Part shown: positions 42,696 through 52,800 of the stretch, piece by piece | Numbering within the stretch: the stretch's first letter is position 1 | How the letters are laid out: each line of letters begins with the position of its first letter | Source of the DNA: Microbispora hainanensis | GTDB taxonomy: Bacteria > Actinomycetota > Actinomycetes > Streptosporangiales > Streptosporangiaceae | Assembly: GCF_036186745.1 (NCBI RefSeq) | Contig: NZ_CP108086.1 | Location: 7,130,001 to 7,194,000 of the forward strand | DNA length: 64,000 nucleotides | Reading direction: 5' to 3' | Position numbers and translations under genes: made by a program | Notes under the pieces: model-generated | Told to the model about the DNA's origin: nothing | The model's database searches: none | Seen by the model: only the letters and a program-made list of their open reading frames with translations

Positions 42696-44301
42696 TCCTC
42701 GCGGTCCACCAGGTGGCCGAGTCGGGAGCGAGCCGCACGTTTTCGCCGGACGTCTCGGGCCCTCCGCTGGCCAGCAGCAGGTCGCCGGGCGCCTCCGTCT
42801 CCACCCACTCCCGCGTCATGTTGATCACGCAGGCGAACGAGTCGCCGCGCCGGAACGCGAGCGTGCCGGGCGGGCTGTCGAGCCACGTCAGCGTGCCGTC
42901 GCCCAGCTCCGGGTGCTCCCGCCGGAGGGCGAGGGCGGCCCGATAGAGGCTGAGCATCGACGCGCCGTCGCGCAGCTGCGCCTCCACCGACAGGTCGCGC
43001 CAGTCGGCCGGCATCGGCAGCCAGCTCTCGTAGACGCCCGGCGGGGTGAAGCCGTACGGCGGCTCGCCCGCGGCGGTCCACGGGAGCGGCACCCGGCAGC
43101 CGTCGCGCCCGCTGTCGGGGTCGCGCAGCCGCTGCGGATCCTGGAGGTACTGCTCGGGCAGGTCGAGCACCTCGGGCAGCCCCAGCTCCTCGCCCTGGTA
43201 GATGTATGCGGAGCCGGGCAGCGCCAGCATGAGCAGCGCCGCCGCCCGCGCCCTGCGCAGGCCGCGCTCGCCGCCGCCGTAGCGGGTGACGTGCCGCTTG
43301 ACGTCGTGGTTGGACAGGACCCAGGTCGAGGGCGCGCCCACCAGTGCCGCCGTGCGCACGGACTCGTCGATGACCTCCTTGAAGAGCGCCGCGTCCCAGG
43401 GCGTCTTGAGGAAGTGGAAGTTGAACGCCTGGTGCAGCTCGTCGGGGCGGACATAGTTGGCCAGCCGCTCGGGGGTGGGCGCCCACGCCTCGGCCACCCC
43501 GATCCGCTCGCCCTCGTAGGAGTCGAGGATGCGGCGCCAGGCCCGGTGGATCTCGTGCACGCCGTCCTGGTCGAAGAACGGCACGACCTGCGCGCCGATC
43601 ATCTCGGCCTGGCCCCGGGCGCCCACGTCGGGCAGGCCCGGCGCCTTGACCATGCCGTGCGCCACGTCGATGCGGAAGCCGTCCACGCCGAGGTCGAGCC
43701 AGAACCGCAGCACGTCGGCGAACTCCTCGTGCACCTCCGGGTGCTCCCAGTTGAGGTCCGGCTGCTCGGGCGCGAACAGGTGCAGATACCACTGGCCGTC
43801 CTCGACGCGGGTCCAGGCGGGCCCGCCGAAGATCGACTCCCAGTCGTTGGGCGGCAGCTCGCCGGACGCGCCCTTGCCCTCCCGGAAGATGTAGCGCTCC
43901 CGCTCCGGGCTGCCCGGCCCGGCCTTCAGCGCGGCCTCGAACCAGGGGTGGCGGTCGGAGGTGTGGTTGGGCACCACGTCCACGATGATCCGCAGGCCCA
44001 GCCGGTGGGCGTCGGCGATCAGCGCCTGGGCGTCCGCAAGCGCGCCGAAGAGCGGATCGACGTCGCGATAGTCGGCCACGTCGTATCCGAAGTCGGCCAT
44101 CGGCGAGGGATAGAACGGCGTCAGCCAGATCGCGTCCACGCCGAGGTCGGACAGGTAGCCCAGGCGGCTGCGCACGCCGAGCAGGTCGCCGATCCCGTCA
44201 CCGTTGCCGTCCGCGAAGCTGCGGACGTACACCTGGTAGATCACCGCGTCGCGCCACCACCGCGTCGAGACCGCGGACGGCTGGACGGCGAGTTCGGTCA
44301 T
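42688..44301 (-). CDS. Oligo-1,6/alpha-1,4-glucosidase (GH13), cytoplasmic
   Basis: A 537-residue GH13 enzyme without signal peptide, hydrolysing imported maltose or maltodextrins to glucose. WWRDAVIYQVYVRSFADGNG at the start and IIVDVVPNHTSDRHPWF are typical. Catalytic residues lie in DGFRIDVAHG (Asp nucleophile), GVAEAWAPTPE (Glu acid/base), and VLSNHDVKRH (Asp). FYPSPMADFGYDVADY marks the oligo-1,6/alpha-glucosidase branch. ATG 44301 (MTELAVQ) is preferred to a 47-residue Arg/Pro-rich extension. It lies 26 bp behind malG in the same operon and would feed glucose to Glk. Confidence 0.92.
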   Translation of the reverse strand: MTELAVQPSAVSTRWWRDAVIYQVYVRSFADGNGDGIGDLLGVRSRLGYLSDLGVDAIWLTPFYPSPMADFGYDVADYRDVDPLFGALADAQALIADAHRLGLRIIVDVVPNHTSDRHPWFEAALKAGPGSPERERYIFREGKGASGELPPNDWESIFGGPAWTRVEDGQWYLHLFAPEQPDLNWEHPEVHEEFADVLRFWLDLGVDGFRIDVAHGMVKAPGLPDVGARGQAEMIGAQVVPFFDQDGVHEIHRAWRRILDSYEGERIGVAEAWAPTPERLANYVRPDELHQAFNFHFLKTPWDAALFKEVIDESVRTAALVGAPSTWVLSNHDVKRHVTRYGGGERGLRRARAAALLMLALPGSAYIYQGEELGLPEVLDLPEQYLQDPQRLRDPDSGRDGCRVPLPWTAAGEPPYGFTPPGVYESWLPMPADWRDLSVEAQLRDGASMLSLYRAALALRREHPELGDGTLTWLDSPPGTLAFRRGDSFACVINMTREWVETEAPGDLLLASGGPETSGENVRLAPDSATWWTARNV

Positions 44302-44327
44302 TGGGATCCCCCGATTCTCATATAGGG

Positions 44328-45194
44328 TCACGCCTTCGTCGCGCCGGCCGTCAGGCCGGTCACGAGGTGGCGCTGGACGAGCAGGAAGACGACGGCCGCC
44401 GGGATCGCGATCAGCACCGACGAGGCCGTCAGCAGGCCCCACTCCGCCTTGTGCTGGCCGACGAACTGGCTCAGGCCGACCGCGAGCGTGTACTTGTCGT
44501 CACCCGTCATGAACGCGGTCGCGTACGCGACCTCCGCCCAGGCGGTGATGAACGAGTAGAACGCGGCCACGGCGAGGCCGGGCTTGGCCAGCGGCAGGAT
44601 GAGCCGCCAGAACGTGCCGAAGGGGGTCAGGCCGTCGACCCGGCCGGCCTCGTCGATCGTCACGGGGACGGTGTCGAAGTAGCCCTTCATCATCCACGCG
44701 CAGAACGGCACGGTGGAGGTGAGGTAGGCGATGACGAGCGACGGGAACTGGTTGATCAGCCCGAGCCCGGCCATCAGGTTGTAGATCGGCACGATCAGGA
44801 TGGCCACGGGGAACATCTGCGTGATCAGGAGCATCCACATCACCGAGCGGAAGCCGGGGAAGCGGAAACGGCTGACCGCGTAGCCGGTCGTGGCCGACAG
44901 CAGCACGCCGAGCACCGCCGTGGTCAGCGACACGATCACGGAGTTGGCGGCCCAGGTGAGGAACCGGGTCTCCCCGAGGACCTGCGTGTAGTTGGCGAGC
45001 GTGGGGTGGTCGATCGGCGCGACCGAGGCGGTCTCGATGACCGTCCGCGGCTTGAGCGAGGTCAGCACCAGCCACGCGACCGGGAACACCGACACGATGC
45101 TCGCCGCGATCAGCGTGAGATGCAGGGCGATCGACCTGCCGGGGCTGCGCCTGTCGCGGCTCCACGCGGCGGCGGGAGCGGCCCGGCTCACCAT
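44328..45194 (-). CDS. malG: Maltose-type ABC importer permease MalG
   Basis: A 288-residue inner-membrane permease of the carbohydrate-uptake type 1 family, with six hydrophobic segments beginning IALHLTLIAASIVSVFPVAW. The cytoplasmic EAA loop is DEAGRVDGLTPFGTFWRLIL followed by PLAKPG. It pairs with MalF to form the pore. The ATG overlaps the malF stop by seven bases, and malG ends 26 bp before the glucosidase gene. Confidence 0.92.
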   Translation of the reverse strand: MVSRAAPAAAWSRDRRSPGRSIALHLTLIAASIVSVFPVAWLVLTSLKPRTVIETASVAPIDHPTLANYTQVLGETRFLTWAANSVIVSLTTAVLGVLLSATTGYAVSRFRFPGFRSVMWMLLITQMFPVAILIVPIYNLMAGLGLINQFPSLVIAYLTSTVPFCAWMMKGYFDTVPVTIDEAGRVDGLTPFGTFWRLILPLAKPGLAVAAFYSFITAWAEVAYATAFMTGDDKYTLAVGLSQFVGQHKAEWGLLTASSVLIAIPAAVVFLLVQRHLVTGLTAGATKA

Positions 45195-46150
45195 GCCTCC
45201 CCCTGCTGCCTGAGCGCGCGCCGGTAGACCGTGGCCATGACGACGAGCAGCGCGAGGATCACCATGCCCCAGGCCGCGGAGCCCGAGTAGTTCCTGATGC
45301 CCTCGAAGGCCTGGCGGTAGGCGTACGTCACGAGGATCTCCGTGGCTCCGCCCGGTCCTCCCCTGGTCAGCAGGAAGATGACCGGGAACTGGTTGAAGGT
45401 CCAGATCGTGCCGAGCAGCACGACCGTGCTCGACACCGGGCGCAGGCCCGGCAGCGTGATGTGGCGGAAGCGCTGCCACGGCGTGGCGCCGTCCACCTCG
45501 GCGGCCTCGTACAGCTCGCGCGGGATGGCCTGCAGGCCGCCCAGCAGCGCGAGCATCATGAACGGCACGCCCAGCCACACGTTGCAGGCGATCACCGAGA
45601 CCTTGGCCCAGAACGGGTCGTCGAGCCAGCTGACGCCGGCGAACCCCGCGGCCCGCAGCATGGCGTTGACCACGCCGAACTCGCCGTTCAGCAGGTAGCG
45701 CCAGATGAACGCGGACACGAAGGCCGGCACGGCCCAGGGCAGCACGAGCAGGATCCGGTAGAGCGACCGCAGCCGCATGGGCCGGTTCATCAGCAGCGCC
45801 AGGCCCAGGCCGATGCTCACGTGCAGGGCGACGCAGACGACGGTCCACACGATCGTCCAGGTGAGCCGGCCGAGGAACTCCGCGGACGTGAGGATGTCGG
45901 TGTAGTTCTTCAGGCCCACGAACTCGTAGGTGGACGGGATGACGTTCATCCCGATCGTGCGGCCCATGTTGCCCTCGGTCGCGTCGGTGAGCGACAGGTA
46001 CACGCCTCGCACGAGGGGGTAGCCGACGAGCACCAGCGTCACTATGACGACCGGCGCGGTCATCGCCCAGGCGTACCAGTGGCGCGACAGAAGGCGCCGC
46101 GCCCCCGGACGGGGCGCGGCCCTTCTCGTCGCGACGACGTCAGCCGTCAT
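45188..46150 (-). CDS. malF: Maltose-type ABC importer permease MalF
   Basis: A 320-residue permease with six membrane helices (first WAMTAPVVIVTLVLVGYPLV). The EAA loop is YEAAEVDGATPWQRFRHITL followed by PGLRP. The long N-terminal periplasmic insertion of E. coli MalF is absent, as is usual in actinomycete homologues. It starts three bases after the malE stop and overlaps malG, so translation of the three is coupled. Confidence 0.92.
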   Translation of the reverse strand: MTADVVATRRAAPRPGARRLLSRHWYAWAMTAPVVIVTLVLVGYPLVRGVYLSLTDATEGNMGRTIGMNVIPSTYEFVGLKNYTDILTSAEFLGRLTWTIVWTVVCVALHVSIGLGLALLMNRPMRLRSLYRILLVLPWAVPAFVSAFIWRYLLNGEFGVVNAMLRAAGFAGVSWLDDPFWAKVSVIACNVWLGVPFMMLALLGGLQAIPRELYEAAEVDGATPWQRFRHITLPGLRPVSSTVVLLGTIWTFNQFPVIFLLTRGGPGGATEILVTYAYRQAFEGIRNYSGSAAWGMVILALLVVMATVYRRALRQQGEAW

Positions 46151-46153
46151 CGC

Positions 46154-47449
46154 CTACAGGCTCCAGCCCTTGAGGATGCCCTGGTAGGCGGTGGCGACGT
46201 CCGTGAGCATGGGCTCGGTCGTCGTCTGCCCGCCCGCGAGCTTCTGGTAGCCCTCGACCAGCGGCTGGAACAGCGAGGCGGCCTCCGGGATCCAGGGACG
46301 CTCGACGGCCGTCTCCATCGGCTTCTGCCACTGGGCGATCTTGGGGTTGGCCGTCGCCTCGGGCGCGCTGTAGGCGGGCTGGCGGGTCGGCAGCAGGCCG
46401 AGCTTGCCGGCGACCTTGGCCTGGCTCTCCGCGCTGGCCATGAACTGGACGAACAGGTAGGACGCGTCCAGGTTCTTCGAGCCCGCGTACACGGTGTAGT
46501 CGTGGCCGCCCAGCGGCGAGCCCGCCTTCACCGAGCCGGCCGGAACCGGGGCGACGCCGAAGTTGTCCGGATTGTCCTTGAACACCTTGCCACCGAGGTT
46601 GTCCGCGTTGGACCACGGGCCGTTGAAGATCATCGCGACCTTGCCGTCCTTGAACGCGGTCTCTGCGTTCGTGTAGCTGTCCTGCAGCGCGGGCTTGACG
46701 GCGGCGCCGGACGTGATCAGGTCTTCGACGATCTTCACCCCCGCCACGCTCTGCGGAGACGAGATCGTGATCTTCTTGTTCTGGACGTCGACGAAGTCGC
46801 CGCCCTCGCCATAGATGAACGGAAGCAGGAAGTAGGCGTCCACGTTGAGGGCGAGGCCGCCCGCTCCGGTCTTCGACTTGACGTCGAGCGCCACCTTCTT
46901 GAGGTCGGCCATCGTCGCCGGAGGCTGGTCGTAGCCCGCCTTCTTCAGTAGTTCCTTGTTGTACAGGAGGCCGAGGGTGTCCGTCACCTGCGGCACGCCG
47001 TACGTCTTGCCGTCGAACCTGCCGCTCGCCGCCGGGACCGGCAGGAACTCCTCGGGCTTGTCGACTGCCGGGGTGCCGTCGAGCGGCGCGAGGTAGCCCA
47101 GCGACGCGAACTCCGCGACCCAGCCCACGTCGGTGCGCAGCACGTCCGGCGCGCCCGCCCCGGACTGCGCGGCGGTCTTGAACTTGTCCCGCGCGTTCGC
47201 GAACGGCACGTTGACGTAGTTGACCTTGATCTTCGGGTATTTCGCCTCGAAGTCCTTGATGATCTCCTGGAAGACCGGGGCCTCGGTCGTGGCGTCCGAG
47301 GTGTCCCACCAGGTGACCGTTCCGGACACCTCGGCGGGGGCGGCGCTCTTGGCCGGGGCCGTTCCGGTGTCGCCGGAACCGTCGCCACAGGCGGTGACCG
47401 CCAAAGCGAGCGCCGCGGCCACCGCCGCGGACGTGAGGACTCGCCTCAT
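46154..47449 (-). CDS. malE: Maltodextrin-binding lipoprotein MalE
   Basis: A 431-residue extracellular solute-binding protein of family 1. The signal MRRVLTSAAVAAALALAVTA ends in the lipobox AVTAC, so Cys21 should be lipid-anchored. The mature protein shows the two-lobe sugar-binding layout (VSGTVTWWDTSDATTEAP, FKDGKVAMIFNGPWSN, PLGGHDYTVYAGSKN). It captures maltodextrin and delivers it to MalFG. It is the first gene of the malEFG-glucosidase-malR operon, divergent from the ATPase gene across a 313-bp promoter region with two palindromes. Confidence 0.92.
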   Translation of the reverse strand: MRRVLTSAAVAAALALAVTACGDGSGDTGTAPAKSAAPAEVSGTVTWWDTSDATTEAPVFQEIIKDFEAKYPKIKVNYVNVPFANARDKFKTAAQSGAGAPDVLRTDVGWVAEFASLGYLAPLDGTPAVDKPEEFLPVPAASGRFDGKTYGVPQVTDTLGLLYNKELLKKAGYDQPPATMADLKKVALDVKSKTGAGGLALNVDAYFLLPFIYGEGGDFVDVQNKKITISSPQSVAGVKIVEDLITSGAAVKPALQDSYTNAETAFKDGKVAMIFNGPWSNADNLGGKVFKDNPDNFGVAPVPAGSVKAGSPLGGHDYTVYAGSKNLDASYLFVQFMASAESQAKVAGKLGLLPTRQPAYSAPEATANPKIAQWQKPMETAVERPWIPEAASLFQPLVEGYQKLAGGQTTTEPMLTDVATAYQGILKGWSL

Positions 47450-47518
47450 GTGAGTCGCACTCCTTGCTCAGGGGGATTTGAGCGGAACGTAACAGGGGTG
47501 CGAGCAGGATGAAAGACG

Positions 47519-47537
47519 TTGCAGAAACTTTCAGCAA
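47519..47537. promoter_or_regulatory. LacI/MalR-type operator upstream of malE
   Basis: TTGCAGAAACTTTCAGCAA is a 19-bp palindrome with one symmetric mismatch pair around a central base. It lies 70 bp upstream of the malE start. The TTGC-GAAA/TTTC-GCAA layout is typical of LacI-family sites in sugar operons. Confidence 0.7.
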
Positions 47538-47621
47538 TTTCGTTACATTTGACGCGCCGAAGAGGGCCGCAAGGAGGTCACAACGCGACCCTGACAGCCA
47601 TCTTTAGCAATGAGAAAGTCA

Positions 47622-47642
47622 CATGTAACGAGAAGTTGCATG
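47622..47642. promoter_or_regulatory. Second palindrome in the malE-malK intergenic region
   Basis: CATGTAAC (47622) and GTTGCATG (47635) form an 8-bp inverted pair with one mismatch around GAGAA. It lies 120 bp upstream of the ATPase gene start and could regulate that divergent promoter. The surrounding 47450-47762 spacer has no gene. Confidence 0.5.
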
Positions 47643-47762
47643 TAGATGCCGGATCTTTCACGACACGTATGGACACGAGTGCCCGTGACGCGATGTACTA
47701 CCTCATCATTCACACCGAAGGCTGGGGATCCGGGCGTGCCTGCCCGGGAGGAACGAGCGCGC

Positions 47763-49029
<1,267 letters not shown>

Positions 49030-49034
<5 letters not shown>

Positions 49035-49073
49035 CCCCGGTCACGATAACCCCGGTCACGATAACCCCGGTCA
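49030..49073. repeat. 15-bp tandem repeat spanning two convergent stop codons
   Basis: GATAACCCCGGTCAC occurs at 49030, 49045 and 49060 (last copy one base short). The first copy contains the malK TAA; the third contains the stop of the ACT gene on the other strand. Two genes thus end inside one three-unit array. Confidence 0.85.
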
Positions 49074-49688
49074 GACGGTGCGGCTGACGCCGCCGGCCAG
49101 CACGGAGACGATCCCCACCAGGCGCACGATCTTGTCCAGCTCCGCCCGGTGGAACGCGGGCCCCTGAGACCGCGCCACCACCAGGTGGACCCCGTCCATC
49201 GGCACGCTCGCCAGATACAGCCCGCCCTCCTCGAAGGCCGAGGCGCGCAGCGGGGTGAGGTCGGCCGCGGGGACGGTCTCCGGCGCCTGCCAGCTTCCGT
49301 GGACGATCGTGCCGTCGGCCGAGTCGACCGCCACCGCCCACTCGGCGCTGACCAGGTCGGGCACCGCGTCGACGAGGGTGACGTACGCGCGGTCGGGGTC
49401 CGCGGCGACGTGGCCGAGCAGGTCGTAGTCGGGGGTCGATCCGGGCACCTCGCGGGTCGGCCACACGGCCTCCACCCGCGTGCCGGGGACCACACCGATC
49501 CGTTCGCGCAGCACACCGGGCTCGAACACGCCCGACCAGGAGACGGTGAAGTCGTCGACCGCGCGGCCCGACTGCCGCTCCAGCACGGTCACCTGGAGGA
49601 TGTCCGCGCCCATCACCCCGAACGCGCGCGCCACCTGGCCGAGCACCCCTGGCCGGTCGGGGAGCGAGACCCGCAGCCGCAGCAGCAT
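49071..49688 (-). CDS. ACT-domain protein
   Basis: A 205-residue cytoplasmic protein. The first 75 residues are an ACT domain (LLRLRVSLPDRPGVLGQVAR then GADILQVTVLERQSGRAVDD), a small-molecule, usually amino-acid, sensing fold. The rest (about 80-200) resembles a degenerate GAF-like sensor fold (VTLVDAVPDLVSAEWAVAV, GLYLASVPMDGVHLVVARS) but the match is weak. No DNA-binding or enzyme domain is present. ATG 49688 follows GAAGGAGGTGG. It is divergent from the pullulanase gene and convergent with malK; its place in a starch/maltose locus may be coincidental. Confidence 0.75.
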   Translation of the reverse strand: MLLRLRVSLPDRPGVLGQVARAFGVMGADILQVTVLERQSGRAVDDFTVSWSGVFEPGVLRERIGVVPGTRVEAVWPTREVPGSTPDYDLLGHVAADPDRAYVTLVDAVPDLVSAEWAVAVDSADGTIVHGSWQAPETVPAADLTPLRASAFEEGGLYLASVPMDGVHLVVARSQGPAFHRAELDKIVRLVGIVSVLAGGVSRTV

Positions 49689-49770
49689 CGCCACCACCTC
49701 CTTCTCATTGCGACACCAACAGTGTCGGACACACGTTTCGCGCCTGTTACGCCGGTGGGTCACGGAATGG

Positions 49771-49806
49771 CTGCAATGTTTCTGGAAGTTGCAGCAAAGT
49801 CTTGCA
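49771..49806. promoter_or_regulatory. Candidate MalR sites upstream of amylopullulanase
   Basis: CTGCAA (49771) and TTGCAG (49789) form a perfect 6-bp inverted pair. TTGCAG is followed by CAAAG and TCTTGCA (to 49806), so three TTGCA hexamers sit within 36 bp just ahead of the gene start at 49838. The half-site matches that in the malE operator. Confidence 0.5.
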
Positions 49807-49837
49807 CAGACCTGGGGCCGCCAGTAGCTTCCGGGCC

Positions 49838-52800
49838 ATGGTGACCCCCCAGCACCGGCGTACGCGCGTGCCCGTGGCACTCTCCACGGCCGCGGCCCTC
49901 AGCGCCACGCTCACCGTCGCGCTCACCGTCGCGCTCACCGTCGCGCTCATCGCCGTCCCCCTGGCCGCTCCCCCCGCGGCGTCCGCCCCGGTTTCCGCGG
50001 TCACGGGCGCGGCAGGCGCGCCGCCGGACGCCGAGCTCGCCCGCGACGCCCTCCGTACGGACCTGTCCCGCGAACGGCTCTACTTCGCGATGACCGACCG
50101 GTTCGCGAACGGCGACCCGTCCAACGACCGGGGCGGGCTGTCCGGCGACCGGCTCACGACCGGCTACGACCCCACGGACAAGGGCTTCTACCAGGGCGGC
50201 GACCTCGCCGGCCTGATCGGCAAGCTCGACTACATCAAGGACCTCGGCGCCACGGCCGTCTGGCTCACCCCGTCGTTCAAGAACCGGCCCGTGCAGGGCA
50301 CGGGCGCGGACGCGAGCGCCGGCTACCACGGCTACTGGATCACCGACTTCACCAGGATCGACCCGCACCTCGGCACCAACGCGCAGATGAAGAGCCTCGT
50401 CAAGGAGGCGCACAGGCGCGGCATGAAGGTGTTCTTCGACATCATCACCAACCACACCGCCGACGTCATCGACTACAAGGAGAAGACGTACGGCTATCGC
50501 GGCAAGGCCGCCTATCCCTACGTGGACGCCTCCGGCCGGGTCTTCGACGACCGCGACCACGCCCTGCGCGACGACTTCCCGAAGGTCACCGCCGAGTCGT
50601 TCCCGTACACGCCGGTGGTGACGGCGAAGTCGAAGGTGCCGTCGTGGCTGAACGACCCGACGATGTATCACAACCGGGGCGACTCGACCTTCTCCGGCGA
50701 GAGCTCCGAGTATGGCGACTTCTCCGGCCTCGACGACCTGTGGACCGAGCGGCCCGAGGTCGTGAAGGGCATGACCGACATCTACCGGACGTGGGTCAAG
50801 GAGACCGGAGTCGACGGCTTCCGCATCGACACCGCCAAGCACGTCAACATGGAGTTCTGGCAGCGCTTCGCGCCCGCCCTGCACGGCTACGCCGCCAAGC
50901 TCGGCAACGACAGGTTCTTCATGTTCGGCGAGGTCTACAGCTCCGACCCCGCGTTCGAGAGCCGCTACACGACCACCGGCACGCTCGACGCCACGCTCGA
51001 CTTCGGCTTCCAGGAGGCGGCCCGCTCGTTCGCGAGCGGCGGCGACGCCGCGAGCCTCGGCAGGCTGTACGCCGCCGACGACTACTTCACCGACGCCGAC
51101 TCCAACGCCTCGTCGCTGCCGACGTTCCTCGGCAACCACGACATGGGCCGGATCGGCTACTTCCTCAAGCAGGACGCCCCCTCGGCGGACGACGCGACAC
51201 TGCTCGCCCGCGATCGCCTGGCCCACCAGCTCATGTACCTGACCCGCGGCCAGCCGGTCGTGTACTACGGCGACGAGCAGGGCTTCACCGGCGGCGGAGG
51301 CGACAAGGACGCCCGGCAGCCGATGTTCGCCTCGAAGACGGCCGGCTATCTCGACGACGACCTCATCGGCACCACCGCCACCCACGCGACCGCCAACTAC
51401 GTCACCACCCATCCCCTCTACATCTCGATCGCCGAGCTGGCCCGGCTGCGCGACCGCTACCCCGCGCTGGCGGACGGCGCGCAGATCGTGCGGCTGGCGA
51501 GCGGGAACGTGTTCGCGTTCTCCCGGATCGCCGCCGGGGAGCGGGTCGAGTTCGTGGTGGCGCTCAACAACGGCGCGACGGCCGCGGACGTCCGCATCCC
51601 GACCTACTACTCCCCCGGCGCCTCCTTCACCCAGGTGTACGGCGGGACGCAGCGGCTCACGAGCGGCTCCGGCGGCACGCTGGCCGTGACCGTGCCGCCG
51701 CTGTCGGCCGTCGTCTACCGCGCGGACAAGCCTCTGGCCGCCCCCGGCGCGGCCCCGCGGGTCACCCTCACGCTGCCCGGCGAGACCCTGCGCGGCACGG
51801 CCGCCGACGGGCGGGTGCCGATCTCCGCCGAGGTGCCCGGCGACGGGTTCGCCCAGGTCACCTTCGCCGTCAAGGCGGGGGACGCGCCGTGGCGGGTGCT
51901 CGGCACCGACGACGCGCCCAACGGCCGCACCTATCGCGTCTTCCACGACCTCACCGGCGTGCCCGAGGGCGCCCCGCTCACGTACAAGGCGGTCGTGAAG
52001 GACTCGGCGGGCCGGTACGCCTCCGCCACGGCGACCGCGACGGCCGGGCCGGTGCCCGCGGAGGAGGAGCCGGGCGCGGTCACACGCGACCACCTGGTGG
52101 TCCACTACAAGCGCGAGGGCGGCGACTACGACGGCTGGGGCCTGCACGCCTGGGGCGACATCGACCAGACGGTCGAGTGGGGCTCGCCGGTCGCCTTCGA
52201 GGGCGAGGACGCCTTCGGCCGCTTCGCCTGGCTCAAGCTGAAGCCCGGCGCCACCGAGGTCGGCCTGATCACCCACAAGGGCGACACCAAGGACCAGGGC
52301 GACCGCATGGTCGACCCGGTGCGCACGGGCGAGGTGTGGCTCGTCGAGGGCAGGCCCGAGGTGTACGCCTCCCGGGCCGCCGCCGAGGGCTTCGCCACGA
52401 TCCACTACCGCCGCCCCGACGGCGCGTACGACGGCTGGGGCCTGCACCTGTGGGGCGACGCGATCGCCGACGGCGCGGGCACCGACTGGGGCGCACCGCG
52501 CCCGCCGGACGGGACGGACTCCTTCGGTGCCTTCTGGCGGGTGCCGCTGAAGAACGCCGACGCGGCGCTGAACTACATCGTCCACAAGGGCGACACCAAG
52601 GACCCCGGTCCCGATCAGTCGTTCGTCCCGGCCCGGCAGCCCGAGGCGTACGTGAACTCGGGCGGGACGCAGATCCACGCCGGCGCGGCGGCGGCGCGGA
52701 ACGTCGCGGTGCTGCACTACCACCGCGACGACGGCGACTACGACGGCTGGGGGCTGCATTTCTGGGGCGACGCGTCCGGCTCGGTCGAGTGGAGCGACCC